DNA of 64,000 nucleotides from positions 496,001 to 560,000 of the forward strand of contig NC_039519.1 of the NCBI RefSeq assembly GCF_003672135.1, written 5' to 3'. A model generated the notes under the pieces. It had not been told where the DNA came from and did no database searches. It saw only the letters and a list, made by a program, of their open reading frames with translations. Of the stretch, positions 1-11,117 are shown piece by piece. The translations under genes were made by a program, and so were the position numbers. This DNA is from Ooceraea biroi. Its lineage: Eukaryota; Arthropoda; Insecta; Hymenoptera; Formicidae. Position 1 is the first letter of the stretch. The number at the start of each line of letters is the position of its first letter.

Positions 1-79
1 ATGGGGACAATGAATACAAACACATACGGGAGGTTTTAATACGCCGGCCGCTTTCCAATGTCCAGCGCTCACCGGGATC

Positions 80-156
80 TCTATTATGGCACGGGCGCAT
101 TGCAAACGAGATGCATCAGGAAGCGCGACCAATGCAGAACGAGTGGATAATGATCG
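80..156 (+). repeat. Diverged inverted repeat, arm 1
   Basis: The reverse complement of this segment aligns with 1701-1775 over about 75 bp with scattered mismatches. The shared core includes GCATTGGTCGCGCTTCC. Both copies translate to a related peptide containing HWSRF and MHL, so they may be two old copies of one dispersed repeat in opposite orientation. The family is not recognised. Confidence 0.6.
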
Positions 157-1700
157 GCTTTTTTTTTAAGTCCAACTCCGGCTACTGCCCGCTCGAATCG
201 CCTCGCCGACAAAGTCGGCAACCCTTTTCCCAGCGTCCCGCAGGGAACGTGAAACGCGCTTTGTACGCCACGATTTCGCGTTTTCGTTCGTCCGAGCACA
301 ATGACGAGGGCGGTCGTCCTTTTCTACTGAAAGGAAACCCGTAATCTCGTGTAACGGTATACTATCGGAAGACGCGGCCGAACGCATTCGCCAGGAGCGC
401 TATTAAATGACTTGCGAGCGATTTTTTGCGCGGCGCATCGTCGACGACAAAAATACGGAACGCTGGTTGACTCTTTGCTAAGCGAAAAGAGAATCGGACA
501 CCGAAAGATTCTCCCTATTCTATTTCGCATTGAAAATCCATGGAAGCTTCATTAAGCAGCATTTTAACTCATTTTCCGCGTTAAAACTCGGCGTATTTAA
601 TAGTGGAGGATATCACGCGTATGTATGCGAGTACAATGTATTGTATGTTTATATCGATCCATACCAATATTAGATATTAATATTACTATTATTAAAATTT
701 AATTTAATGCTAATTTAATGCTTTTACTAGTGATTCCAGAATTTTAGTAAACAATTTACTTAACCGCGAAACATTTTAAATTATAATTATTAAAAATATT
801 AATAGCACTCTCTCGTGTATCGTGTATATACGTGGTGATTTTAATGTTGGCAAGTTTAAACAAACGACCACGATATATTCTATTTTAATATTTATGCACG
901 ATTATTGATACGTCATTGGGGGCGATCTATCTTTACAGATCGATAAAATTTTATATTGCGCATAAAAATGATTGCGGCAAAATGTCACTCCCGTTCCTAA
1001 GAATGAAGTTTATGAAGAGTAATAGGAATACGGGGCCAAGAGTTGACCCGAATGTAAATGACCTGTATCTGAAATCGCTGCCCCGTTGTGTACCAATTAC
1101 TACGGGAGATATGTGTGTAAAGGGGATGGTCGACGTGCCAGCGAAACATAAACTGCGATAACCGTCCGTATCTCCTGCCTTATGGTCGGATTGGTCTGAC
1201 GTGAGTAGGTCAGTTTTCACTACCGAATACCAACTGCAATCGGGTTATATTGCCCTAAGTGCTAATAAACGCACGGATCTTATGAAGTGTCCCCTAGTTT
1301 CTGGCCGAGATGGCGATCTCCACGCGAGTATTCGTCGCGACAAATAGTCGACAAATTCACGCTCGTGCTTTGCTTCTATTTTAATGGCAATCATCGTTAT
1401 TTAATCGGCTGAATCTGTAACGATGTAAAGGTGTTTTTCACGACTTAAGAAAACGCGAATACGCTTAATCACCTTTCACACGAATATCTGAACCTTAACG
1501 AGTGTCGCGATACACAAGATTAGAGCGCAAGTTAATATCCGAAAATGCCCGTAACGAGCTTGGGAAATTACTACATTATCCGTACCAGCGTTGTTATCGC
1601 CATGACGCATCGCGCCGTTACAGCCTCATTCGCACACGCTTTTCTCAGGCTGCATTGGCATAGGAAAATCGGTCGTGTTGATATCGCTATTGAAACAGTC

Positions 1701-1775
1701 GATCATTACGCACTCGTTCCGCATTGGTCGCGCTTCCCGATGCATCTCGGTGTAACGTCACCGGCATAATGGAGA
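1701..1775 (-). repeat. Diverged inverted repeat, arm 2
   Basis: Partner of 80-156 in opposite orientation, about 1.6 kb away. The similarity stops on both sides, so this is an old pair of dispersed repeat copies and not the terminal repeats of a recognisable element. Confidence 0.6.
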
Positions 1776-2010
1776 GACGCTGCAGGCCGCCGCGCACCCT
1801 GGTACCGACGGCATATCAAAACGCTGCTCGGCCGTGTTTGAATTCGCGGTTCCATCATGAATCAATTACTGCCCGGATTCGTACACAACGGCAAAAGCTC
1901 GCGGCGTGAAGGATGAGGAACATAAAGGGGTACCTCGCATGCATCAGTGGAGGGGTAGTAGAGGTGCACGTGTGTCGCTGTTGCACACGCAAACGTCACC
2001 CTCCCTCCCG

Positions 2011-2040
2011 CATCTCTCTCTCTCTCTCTTTCTCTCTCTG
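2011..2040 (+). repeat. CT-rich microsatellite
   Basis: Pyrimidine run made mostly of CT dinucleotides with TTT interruptions. Low-complexity sequence with no gene assigned. Confidence 0.8.
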
Positions 2041-4034
2041 ACCGCTCGGGTTTCTGCACGAATGCACCCCGCTATCGTTGTACACTGATCGTTTCGTTTT
2101 TTCCGCCCTCGTTTCGCGCTCTTCTATCCTTTTCTTTCTTTTTTTATTTTTCTACGATAATCATCCTATCCAACTTTGCCCATTCGAAACGATGGCGCAA
2201 GTTCGTCGAAGTCACGCCTGGAGAAACGTGGAGGGTTCGGTGTAGGATAAAATCGGGGGTGGCTCCTCGCCCGCTGCGAAGCGGGCGCGTAAACGTCGTC
2301 GAGGCGCGGCTGCGAATATACAAATCCGTTAAATGCTGCGAGCAGTTGCGTAATCGTGTCTAACAGCAAAAATCGCTGGTCTGACTGACGTATGTGTTGG
2401 CATTACTAGCATCAACCGCGAGAGTTTTTTAGCCGTTTAAAACGACTTCTCCGATAAAAACATCCAGTTCTGAATACAATGCCATATAACTTTAGAGTTT
2501 TATACTGAAATCCGATAAATAACTGGCTTAATTTATGCCGCAGGAGCTGCACATATACAACGGTTATTATGTGCTGAAAACCGTTTGCGTTTAATTTTTA
2601 AGACTTTTAAAAACATTAATTGACAGGTACGAGAAATTGTCATATTGGCGATTGATGAGTCACAGTGAAGAATAACTGTTAAAGCAGGGCACGATTAATA
2701 TGTCACATATTACCAAAGCGATAGCTATACTATGTTCTATTTGCGCTGCGCTTTAGCCTTAGCCACACGTGACATTAACATATTGAACGTGGCATTATTA
2801 AACCACACGTTGCTAAAGTGGAGAATAATGTAGAATATATGCCGTCATAATGATTATGCCGCAAAACGAAGTATAACATAAGATCTATATTACCTTGTTT
2901 TAAAAGAAAAAAGCAAAAAGAAATTCATTACTTTTTAAGATACAATATTAGTAATTATAAAACATTAAGATTATAAAATAATTATACAATATATAAAAAA
3001 GACTGCAAATGTCTGAGTTTAACAATAATCGTATTACTTTTTCAGAAATAGTTTTAAATTGCTTACAAAAATTATATACAAATTTTATAAAATAAAATAC
3101 AAACTCAATATATTTTATTTCTTCTAAATATATTTTGGTGGGATAATTACATCGGTTAAATAGCGCGTTAATTATTATATCGAAGCTATTTTGTTTATAA
3201 AAATGACAAAATAAAATGTTTATGCTTGCATATGGAATCTGTGACTCAATCGATAATTAAAATAATTAAATTTTAACACAACAGTTACTCAAGATCTGAT
3301 GCTTCAACTGTCATTCGCTGCTCGTTTATAAAGATCTGTTTGCATTCACACATCATTCTGTCATCTTTGAGCGGCAAATTCTCAGAAAGTTTCATATCTC
3401 ATCTGTTTTTAATATATAGATTGTCATGAGCAACTAGTTATGCAACATGTCGTCGTAGCCTAAATTTAATTTAACCGAGCTGAGACGCTAACGAAGAGTT
3501 GTTTTCGTGCGGAAACGTATTTATAACGGCAGACTTCTAAGTCGACCGAGTCAATCATTCAATTTTTCAGCGATTTGCTCTTAGTAAGAATTTAAACGAG
3601 CCGTTTTACGAACTTTAGACAAGCAGTTAAGCTTTAAATACACTCTGATTCCATCGAAACTTTATCAATTTCTTCTTATCAATATTATATCACGTTTGCT
3701 ATATTTCATGTCAACACTTCCCTACACAACACCCATTTTCTACTTGATGAAAGATTGATGAAAGAAGACCTAAAAGATGATAAACTTTTGCACCAACTTA
3801 ATTGGTCTTATTGATAGAGCATATTGTACGTACAAAGTTGTAATTATATTTAACGTTGTAATTATATTAAACGTAATATTTAATACGACACTATGGACTT
3901 TTGACAATTTAATCGAAATAGATAAATAGACCGAATAGATTAGTCATTGTCTTATGGACTTAAGATAAAGATCGTCGGTTATCGAAAATTATTTATCAGA
4001 GAGTTGTTTACTGATTATTTGTTTACAACGTATA

Positions 4035-4757
4035 CAGGGTGTTTCCTAAGTAAGTAGACAAACTTAAGGAGGATATTCCTTGGCTTATTTTAAGAAGAAA
4101 AGGTCATATAAACATATGTCCTAAACTGCTTTGTTTTCCAAAAAAAGTACATCACTGTTTTCGTTCACTTTTCGTTTATTATAGAACAGTTTGTGTTATT
4201 GCAAATGAAACAAATGAAAAACAATAGTAACCAAAAAGAAAAATTATAACGAAAAAGAAAATAGTAACTAAAGAGAAAAATAATAACATCACAGTAACTG
4301 CTGAAAATGTCCACCTGCAGCCATGATACACGCCTCGACTCTCCTTTCCATTGATTGACGTACACGCTCAAAAATACCTGGAGTGTTACGTATTCTTTCA
4401 CATCCATCTATTATGCGATTTCTGAGATCTTCATTTTGAATAGGTGTAGCGTAAACTAAAGATTTAAGCTGTCCCCATAGAAAAAAATCTACTGGATTTA
4501 AGTCTGGGGATCTTGCAGGCCGCGCGGCGCAGTCTGAAACGAGTGTTCACTTGCGGCGCCGCGAGACCATCCCCGCTCCATCCCCACCGCTGTTGACTCG
4601 TACTGCAAAAGCACGCTATCCGAAAAGTGAACGAAACAGTGATGTACTTTTTTTGGAAAACAAAGCAGTTTAGGACATATGTTTATGACCTTTTCTTCTT
4701 AAAATAAGCCAAGGAATATCCTCCTTAAGTTTGTCTACTTACTTAGGAAACACCCTG
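4035..4757 (-). mobile_element. Long-TIR mariner-like element, 723 bp
   Basis: The element begins CAGGGTGTTTCC and ends with its reverse complement, and TA lies on both sides (4033-4034 and 4758-4759), as expected of Tc1/mariner insertion. The terminal inverted repeats are about 140 bp (4035-4174 and 4621-4757) and nearly identical apart from small indels. Between them, on the minus strand, lies the C-terminal end of a mariner-type transposase. The N-terminal and central catalytic regions are gone, so the copy is non-autonomous. It is probably a deletion derivative of a DUF4817-type mariner-like element of the kind common in ants; that assignment rests on the peptide and was not searched. Confidence 0.85.
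4289..4522 (-). pseudogene. Transposase C-terminal fragment (DUF4817-type mariner-like)
   Basis: An open minus-strand frame of about 78 codons ends in TGA at 4289-4291. It reads RSPDLNPVDFFLWG near its start, the block that carries the last catalytic aspartate in Tc1/mariner transposases. The tail has the pattern ERVRQSMERRVEACI followed by GGHF, typical of the C-terminus of these transposases. There is no start codon and no upstream DNA-binding or first-aspartate region, because the left part of the gene has been replaced by the element's terminal repeat. It cannot encode an active enzyme. Confidence 0.8.
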
Positions 4758-7700
4758 TATATATATATTTTTTACATCTGATGTCAGATATCACTTCTAT
4801 AAATATCGCACGGGTAAAGTGTTATCTTGTAGTGAGATTTAATTATTAACATTTTAATTACACGTTTCTCGCGTTATACATACATACACAGTTTCTTAAT
4901 ATGACTTCTTAAAATGATTTAAGAAACAGTTTATAAGAAGACAAATATGCAATATTGACTATCTGCGCCATTACGAGTGCAATAATCTCAATTGTGCGGT
5001 ATTCAAAATTATTCGCTTTTACGTTTGAACGTGCGGCCATATAGTTCCGACACTCGTCAAAATTTAACGTCAGCGGTCCGACAGATAAGGCGGCTGCAAA
5101 TACACTTACTCGCGTATTCGCCACGAGCCGTATAAAACCGTTGCATCCAATCGTGGAATAGAAACCTATTCGCGATACCCACGCGGCTCGCTTTAAATTC
5201 CTCGAGGCTCAAGCGGTCTTATCAGTTTGTCGACACCGTCTACCAGTTGCGATGGAAAGAGATCGAACAAGTCCGGGAAGAGTACCGGCGTTTGTGATAC
5301 ACGCTCGAGAGTCTGCATTGTTCCTGCGTCAGTCTCTCGCCGACTACGTGTAAATTTCTGATCGTCCTCTGGAAAGTGTATCTCGTTTGCATCACAAGTG
5401 CATCGAGCGTGCATCGCTTATCTCGTGCTTCGATACATTATCGTTGACGACGTACTAATTGTTGTTTCAGACTTGCGCGAATCAAACTTTTATCGAAGCA
5501 TTACTGAAAACATTACTCTCTGAAAACATTAACGACGTGCAAATTGTTTGTTATTAAATAGCAGTTCTCTCTTTGTGATATTTTGTTGGAAGAGCTGTTT
5601 GCATGTGTGCGTGTGCTGTTTCATATTTAATTGATACGCGAAAGATTTTGTTAAACAAAGCAAGGGGAAGATCGTGGCAGGTGACGTTTCATGGACCGCT
5701 GATGCACTGCATCGTTGTGTCTGCATTTGTGATTAAGCGACATTCAGCGATGTGTTTCTTCATTGGTTGGCGCGAAGGCGGCATAAAAATTCCTAATTTG
5801 TAAAGTTAATCCACTAAGGTTTGTTCACCATGATCGCAAATTTCAAATCATTGTCTTATTATAATATTCCACAGCAAAAGTTTTTACTGATTGTAAGATC
5901 TCATATATGTACTTTTATTTATCTTTATTTAATTCTATTTACAATATTTATAAAAATTACCCGACCTAAAACACTATCGCAACGATTCTTCAACGATTGT
6001 AATTTTTTTACTCAATTTTTTGGCGATCTATACATAGAATAATATTAATATTTGTTGTATTAATAATCATTTATATCTAAAAACGTTTTTAAGAAAATGT
6101 CTTTCAAAAATTAAAGCACTTTCCAATATAGCATTATTCAGATTTTATAACATTTTACCATTTACGATACTATAAACCTCTTATATAAAAGGTAATTACG
6201 AATTTGTAAACAGATATATAAAGCAATATAGAGTACATTTAACAGTGTTTTTCAAACAAACAATACCTATTTATTGTTATTTTACAGTAATAAAAAACTA
6301 GAAGTAGCACTTGATAAAAAATAACTTAGCTGGTTCACGGAAAAAAACTCGCTATTTTACTTTTTGTATTGCAGTCTTATCTACTCTTATTATTTGCACA
6401 ACAGTTTGCACAACAATGTTTTGTCCAAGATAAGTATCCTCCGTATGCCTATTGTGCCATCGAGCATATATTTACTTGACTCATTTCTGTCTGGTTCATG
6501 ATGCGTGTTATTCCTGCAAAACCTGTATTATTGGCAGACTGTGTTAATTTATGTTTAAATACGTTCAGATTTTTTTACAAAAGGATCGATATTATATATC
6601 GTACCTCTAAAAACTATAAATTAAAAATTTCCGATCACGCATAGCATAAAGCAATCTTAAAACGTTTTTTTTTTTTTTCAAAATCGAAGTTCGACTATTG
6701 CGCGAAGTATTTTTTCAAGATTTTGAATTTTCTGGAATCTTCTTTTAACATACACCAAGTGTATATAATATCTCACTTGTATTCTGAAACCTGCTGAACG
6801 AGAAATGCTAAAGCGCTGAAAGATGATGCACGCTTGCAATTTCAGAGACTCGTCAAATGCGCAGTCAAAGCTTTTTCCAGTAGCCGCGAATTCTCAGTAC
6901 TTTCAGTACTTCAAAGAGATTTCGCGAAGATTGAAAGAGTGTTGTTTGCATCCACGCGAAGTACGAGCGTACCCGGAAACGCCACTCCGGCCACGCTGTG
7001 CACGTCGCGAGGAAGAAGGGCAGGGAAGAGCGAGCGCGATCTGATCGCGCGCTCCGCTCCGTGGAAACGAGGCGAGCGCACCGTGGAGGAGTGCGTAGCG
7101 GGCGGGAGGGGAAAGATGACATAATCCCACTCTTGCAATTTGCGAAACAGATTTACGCGTGGGACGGGCCCGGTGCGGGCATTTATGATAATGTGTAGCG
7201 CGGTTTACTGGACGCGGTGCTCGCGATGCGCGCGTTGTGCGTGCTGGTGCGTACAGCGTCGTTCAGAATCAGCTGTCGGCAAACCTCTCTTACTCGAAAG
7301 TTGCAAATAAAATGCAGTCATGCGTTAATGCGGGACACAAAGTCTGATACGATTAATTTGCGCTAATAAATATTATGCAACATGTTGATCTATATTAATT
7401 TTTCTAATATTATTAAGCATAAAAATGTTGAAAAATGCAAGCAAGCTTTTCTGTGCTTGCAAAAAGAACGAGGAAGCAATGCAGAAGCTTCTTCAAAACA
7501 TTCGATCCGTTCATATTGCACCGATATTCGTAGCTGATCAGTCGATGATAGGGTTCTCGATCTTGGCGATCAAGTCGATCCACCGGAATTAATTCCGTCT
7601 TCTTCGATCACGCCTGATTCGCGCCGATATGTCCTGATTCCTGGACAATCCTATACACGCACATACACATATGCACGTGCGCATGCGACACGTGCATCGG

Positions 7701-8269
7701 GGAACACGAATACGAGAGCGCGACGTGTACGTGGGTCCTACTTAACGCTGTCCCTGATGCGCGGCTGACGCACACGCACGAGCGCACGCACGGTGTACGA
7801 CACGCGGGCAGGGGCACCGGGATAATCGCGCAAGACGATTGGTAGCTTCCTGTCGGTCACGTGACCGGCCTGCATCGCGGAGCGGCGGCGAACGCATGGG
7901 GCTGCGGAGGATGACATTCGTTGCACTCATGCGGCGTCATTAAGTGTGTCCGTGTGATACGCGACGGATTAGCGTACGTATGCAGGCATACATGTACTAA
8001 TTACGATCGATCGGGAGGTCTATCGTGAATGTCTGAGTCAACTTCGTGGCGTCCCGATAATCGTCATCATTAATTCGCGGATACCTCGGTAAATAATTTG
8101 ACAGTAGAATGGCCGCCCAGTGCCGGCGCCCCGAAATTGTTCAGCATTCAATTATGTTACATTAAAGCAGTCCATTATACTTGCGCACTGCAAAATCTCG
8201 CGTTTAAGTAGGATAATAGTTCTCAATGAAACAGAAAAATATAATTAACTTAATATTATGCAATTATGG
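4758..8269. other. Non-coding spacer
   Basis: No supported gene. 4.8-6.8 kb is mainly AT-rich. 6.8-8.0 kb is richer in CpG, with overlapping chance frames on both strands. A plausible splice-acceptor-like TTGTTGTTTCAG occurs near 5460-5471, but no exon with recognisable coding content follows it. CA/CG-rich low-complexity sequence lies around 7650-7700. Confidence 0.5.
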
Positions 8270-8563
8270 TAGAGGAAAGTCCCCGATTATGAGATACCAT
8301 ATCGATCTTGCCGAATGTAAGGAAATCTATAGGCAGAATTTAAAAATTTAATACGTTATCTTGAAGAGAATTTAATAAGCTTTAGGTTGGTCAAATGAAA
8401 AATCTAATATAAATATTATTTTTTCTGAAAATTAAAAAAATTTGAAAACGGAGCTTTACGCAGGATCGAGAAAGTGTGCTCCTAATATAAGATACCTCGA
8501 GAAATTGGTGTTAAAAGTGCAAAATACATCAGTATTGCAAGTAAAAAACTTTATTAGATAGTT

Positions 8564-8653
8564 TTATAAAAATACTGCTGCCACAGCCTTCGCCAAATCT
8601 TCACGATTCCACTGTCGACGCTTCCTCGTTCCTCTAACCTCCATAGTCAGATT
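8564..8653 (-). pseudogene. Pogo/CENP-B-like helix-turn-helix exon fragment
   Basis: Read on the minus strand, an acceptor-like ATTTTTATAG precedes 8653. The frame then runs through an ATG at 8644-8642 and encodes MEVRGTRKRRQWNREDLAKA, followed by VAAV and a stop at 8566-8564. The pattern RKRRQW..EDLAKAV.AV matches the start of the psq/CENP-B-type helix-turn-helix of pogo/Tigger transposases and relatives. Further along (about 8513-8481) another frame reads TPISRGILY, which resembles the 'IPRxTLYR' recognition-helix end of the same domain, so the domain appears frameshifted and decayed. Only the N-terminal domain remains; no DDE catalytic domain was seen in the element. Confidence 0.5.
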
Positions 8654-8813
8654 CTATAAAAATTAAATACACAAAAATTCGTAATATAAATTCGTATTAA
8701 CTTTTCTTTAACCTTAAGTAGTATTTTCTTTCTTTTTATTACACTACATAATCTTCATATTCGGGCAATAATTATCTCATATTAAGAGTACCCTGAATGT
8801 CTCATTATACGAG

Positions 8814-10991
8814 CCACGCGCCCAGCGGTTCCGCGATCAGGAAATCTAACCTCTACAATTAAGCAATTCAACAAATCGCGTATTTTCCTGTTACTACGAT
8901 TCTACTCTATCATTGCATACTGAATTTATTGCCAACCATTTCTTTATTATATAATAAACAAGGTTTAAAGACTTACCTCAAGTTCCTTTGACATGTTAAC
9001 AATTTCACAAACCTTTTCTTGCAAAAGCTAAACGCAATAACGAACAATGCATTTTCCACGCGCCCAGCGGTTCCGCGATCAGGAAATCTACCCTCTACAA
9101 TTAAGCAATTCAACAAATCGCGTATTTTCCTGTTACTACGATTCTACTCTATCATTGCATACTGAATTTATTGCTAACCATTTCTTTATTATATAATAAA
9201 CAAGGTTTAAAGACTTACCTCAAGTTCCTTTGACATGTTCACAATTTCACAAACCTTTTCTTGCAAAGGCTAAACGCAATAACGAACAATGAATTTTCCA
9301 CGCGCCTAGCGGTTCTGCGATCAGGAAATCTAACCTCTACAATTAAGCAATTCAACAAATCGCGTATTTTCCTGTTACTACGATTCTACTCTATCATTGC
9401 ATACTGAATTTATTGCCAACCATTTCTTTATTATATAATAAACAAGGTTTAAAGACTTACCTCAAGTTCCTTTGACATGTTCACAATTTCACAAACCTTT
9501 TCTTGCAAAGGCTAAACGCAATAACGAACAATGAATTTTCCACACGCCTAGCGGTTCCGCGATCAGGAAATCTAACCTCTACAATTAAGCAATTCAACAA
9601 ATCGCGTATTTTCCTGTTACTACGATTCTACTCTATCATTGCATACTGAATTTATTGCCAACCATTTCTTTATTATATAATAAACAAGGTTTAAAGACTA
9701 ACCTCAAGTTCCTTTGACATGTTCACAATTTCACAAACCTTTTCTTGCAAAGGCTAAACGCAATAACGAACAATGAATTTTCCACACGCCTAGCGGTTCC
9801 GCGATCAGGAAATCTAACCTCTACAATTAAGCAATTCAACAAATCGCGTATTTTCCTGTTACTACGATTCTACTCTATCATTGCATACTGAATTTATTGC
9901 CAACCATTTCTTTATTATATAATAAACAAGGTTTAAAGACTTACCTCAAGTTCCTTTGACATGTTCACAATTTCACAAACCTTTTCTTGCAAAGGCTAAA
10001 CGCAATAACGAACAATGAATTTTCCACGCGCCTAGCGGTTCCGCGATCAGGAAATCTAACCTCTACAATTAAGCAATTCAACAAATCGCGTATTTTCCTG
10101 TTACTACGATTCTACTCTATCATTGCATACTGAATTTATTGCCAACCATTTCTTTATTATATAATAAACAAGGTTTAAAGACTAACCTCAAGTTCCTTTG
10201 ACATGTTCACAATTTCACAAACCTTTTCTTGCAAAGGCTAAACGCAATAACGAACAATGAATTTTCCACACGCCTAGCGGTTCCGCGATCAGGAAATCTA
10301 ACCTCTACAATTAAGCAATTCAACAAATCGCGTATTTTCCTGTTACTACGATTCTACTCTATCATTGCATACTGAATTTATTGCCAACCATTTCTTTATT
10401 ATATAATAAACAAGGTTTAAAGACTAACCTCAAGTTCCTTTGACATGTTCACAATTTCACAAACCTTTTCTTGCAAAGGCTAAACGCAATAACGAACAAT
10501 GAATTTTCCACACGCCTAGCGGTTCCGCGATCAGGAAATCTAACCTCTACAATTAAGCAATTCAACAAATCGCGTATTTTCCTGTTACTACGATTCTACT
10601 CTATCATTGCATACTGAATTTATTGCCAACCATTTCTTTATTATATAATAAACAAGGTTTAAAGACTTACCTCAAGTTCCTTTGACATGTTCACAATTTC
10701 ACAAACCTTTTCTTGCAAAGGCTAAACGCAATAACGAACAATGCATTTTCCACGCGCCCAGCGGTTCCGCGATCAGGAAATCTAACCTCTACAATTAAGC
10801 AATTCAACAAATCGCGTATTTTCCTGTTACTACGATTCTACTCTATCATTGCATACTGAATTTATTGCCAACCATTTCTTTATTATATAATAAACAAGGT
10901 TTAAAGACTTACCTCAAGTTCCCTTGACATGTTCACAATTTCACAAACCTTTTCTTGCAAAGGCTAAACGCAATAACGAACAATGAATTTT
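8814..10991. repeat. Tandem array, nine copies of a 242-bp unit
   Basis: Units begin at 8814, 9056, 9298, 9540, 9782, 10024, 10266, 10508 and 10750, exactly 242 bp apart with no length variation. Copies differ by only a few substitutions, for example CGCCCAGCGG versus CGCCTAGCGG near the unit start, and ACTTACCT versus ACTAACCT. The array spans 2178 bp, precisely nine units, and lies inside the 8272-11117 element. Constant period and high similarity indicate recent amplification or ongoing homogenisation. Confidence 0.97.
8977..10963 (-). other. Nine candidate 51-nt cassette exons in the array
   Basis: On the minus strand each unit holds an acceptor-like GCGTTTAG, then 51 nt, then a donor. 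The first exon is 8977-9027 and the others follow every 242 bp to 10913-10963. Six units have GAG|GTAAGT; the units starting at 9540, 10024 and 10266 have GAG|GTTAGT. The 51 nt are open in one frame (PLQEKVCEIVNMSKELE), contain an ATG, and are divisible by three. Spliced to the acceptor at 8655-8654 the frame continues without a stop into the helix-turn-helix exon. This is sequence logic only; no transcript evidence is available. Confidence 0.4.
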
Positions 10992-11117
10992 TCACTAAAT
11001 ACATTTTACACCAAGAGTAATAAGTTCATGGTGGAACTAACAGATGGTGCTCAATAGTTTAGCAGAAACCCCATTATCTCATATTAGGAGCATATCTCAT
11101 AATAGGGGATTCTCCTC

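Larger units (their letters stand above)
1..4034. other. Non-coding spacer
   Basis: No supported gene. The first 2.4 kb is fairly GC- and CpG-rich; the rest is AT-rich. Short open frames here overlap one another in several frames and show no recognisable domain. The only structures seen are a diverged inverted repeat (80-156 with 1701-1775) and a CT-rich microsatellite near 2010-2040. Confidence 0.6.
8272..11117 (-). mobile_element. TIR element with pogo-like exon and 242-bp array
   Basis: Candidate DNA transposon of 2846 bp. The left end GAGGAAAGTCCCCGATTATG and the reverse complement of the right end GAGGAGAATCCCCTATTATG match over 25 bp with three differences (8272-8296 and 11093-11117). 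TA flanks both ends (8270-8271 and 11118-11119). The motif TATCTCATA or TCTCATATTA recurs inside both ends (near 8477-8500, 8771-8812, 11070-11100), like subterminal transposase-binding repeats. On the minus strand it holds a pogo/CENP-B-like helix-turn-helix exon and nine tandem 242-bp units. A pogo/Tigger relationship is inferred from that exon and from the TA flanks; the terminal bases are not the usual CAG. Confidence 0.6.

Noticed and set aside
8814..10991. CRISPR-like direct repeat array
   Set aside because: Whole 242-bp units repeat with no variable spacers, in a eukaryotic transposon.
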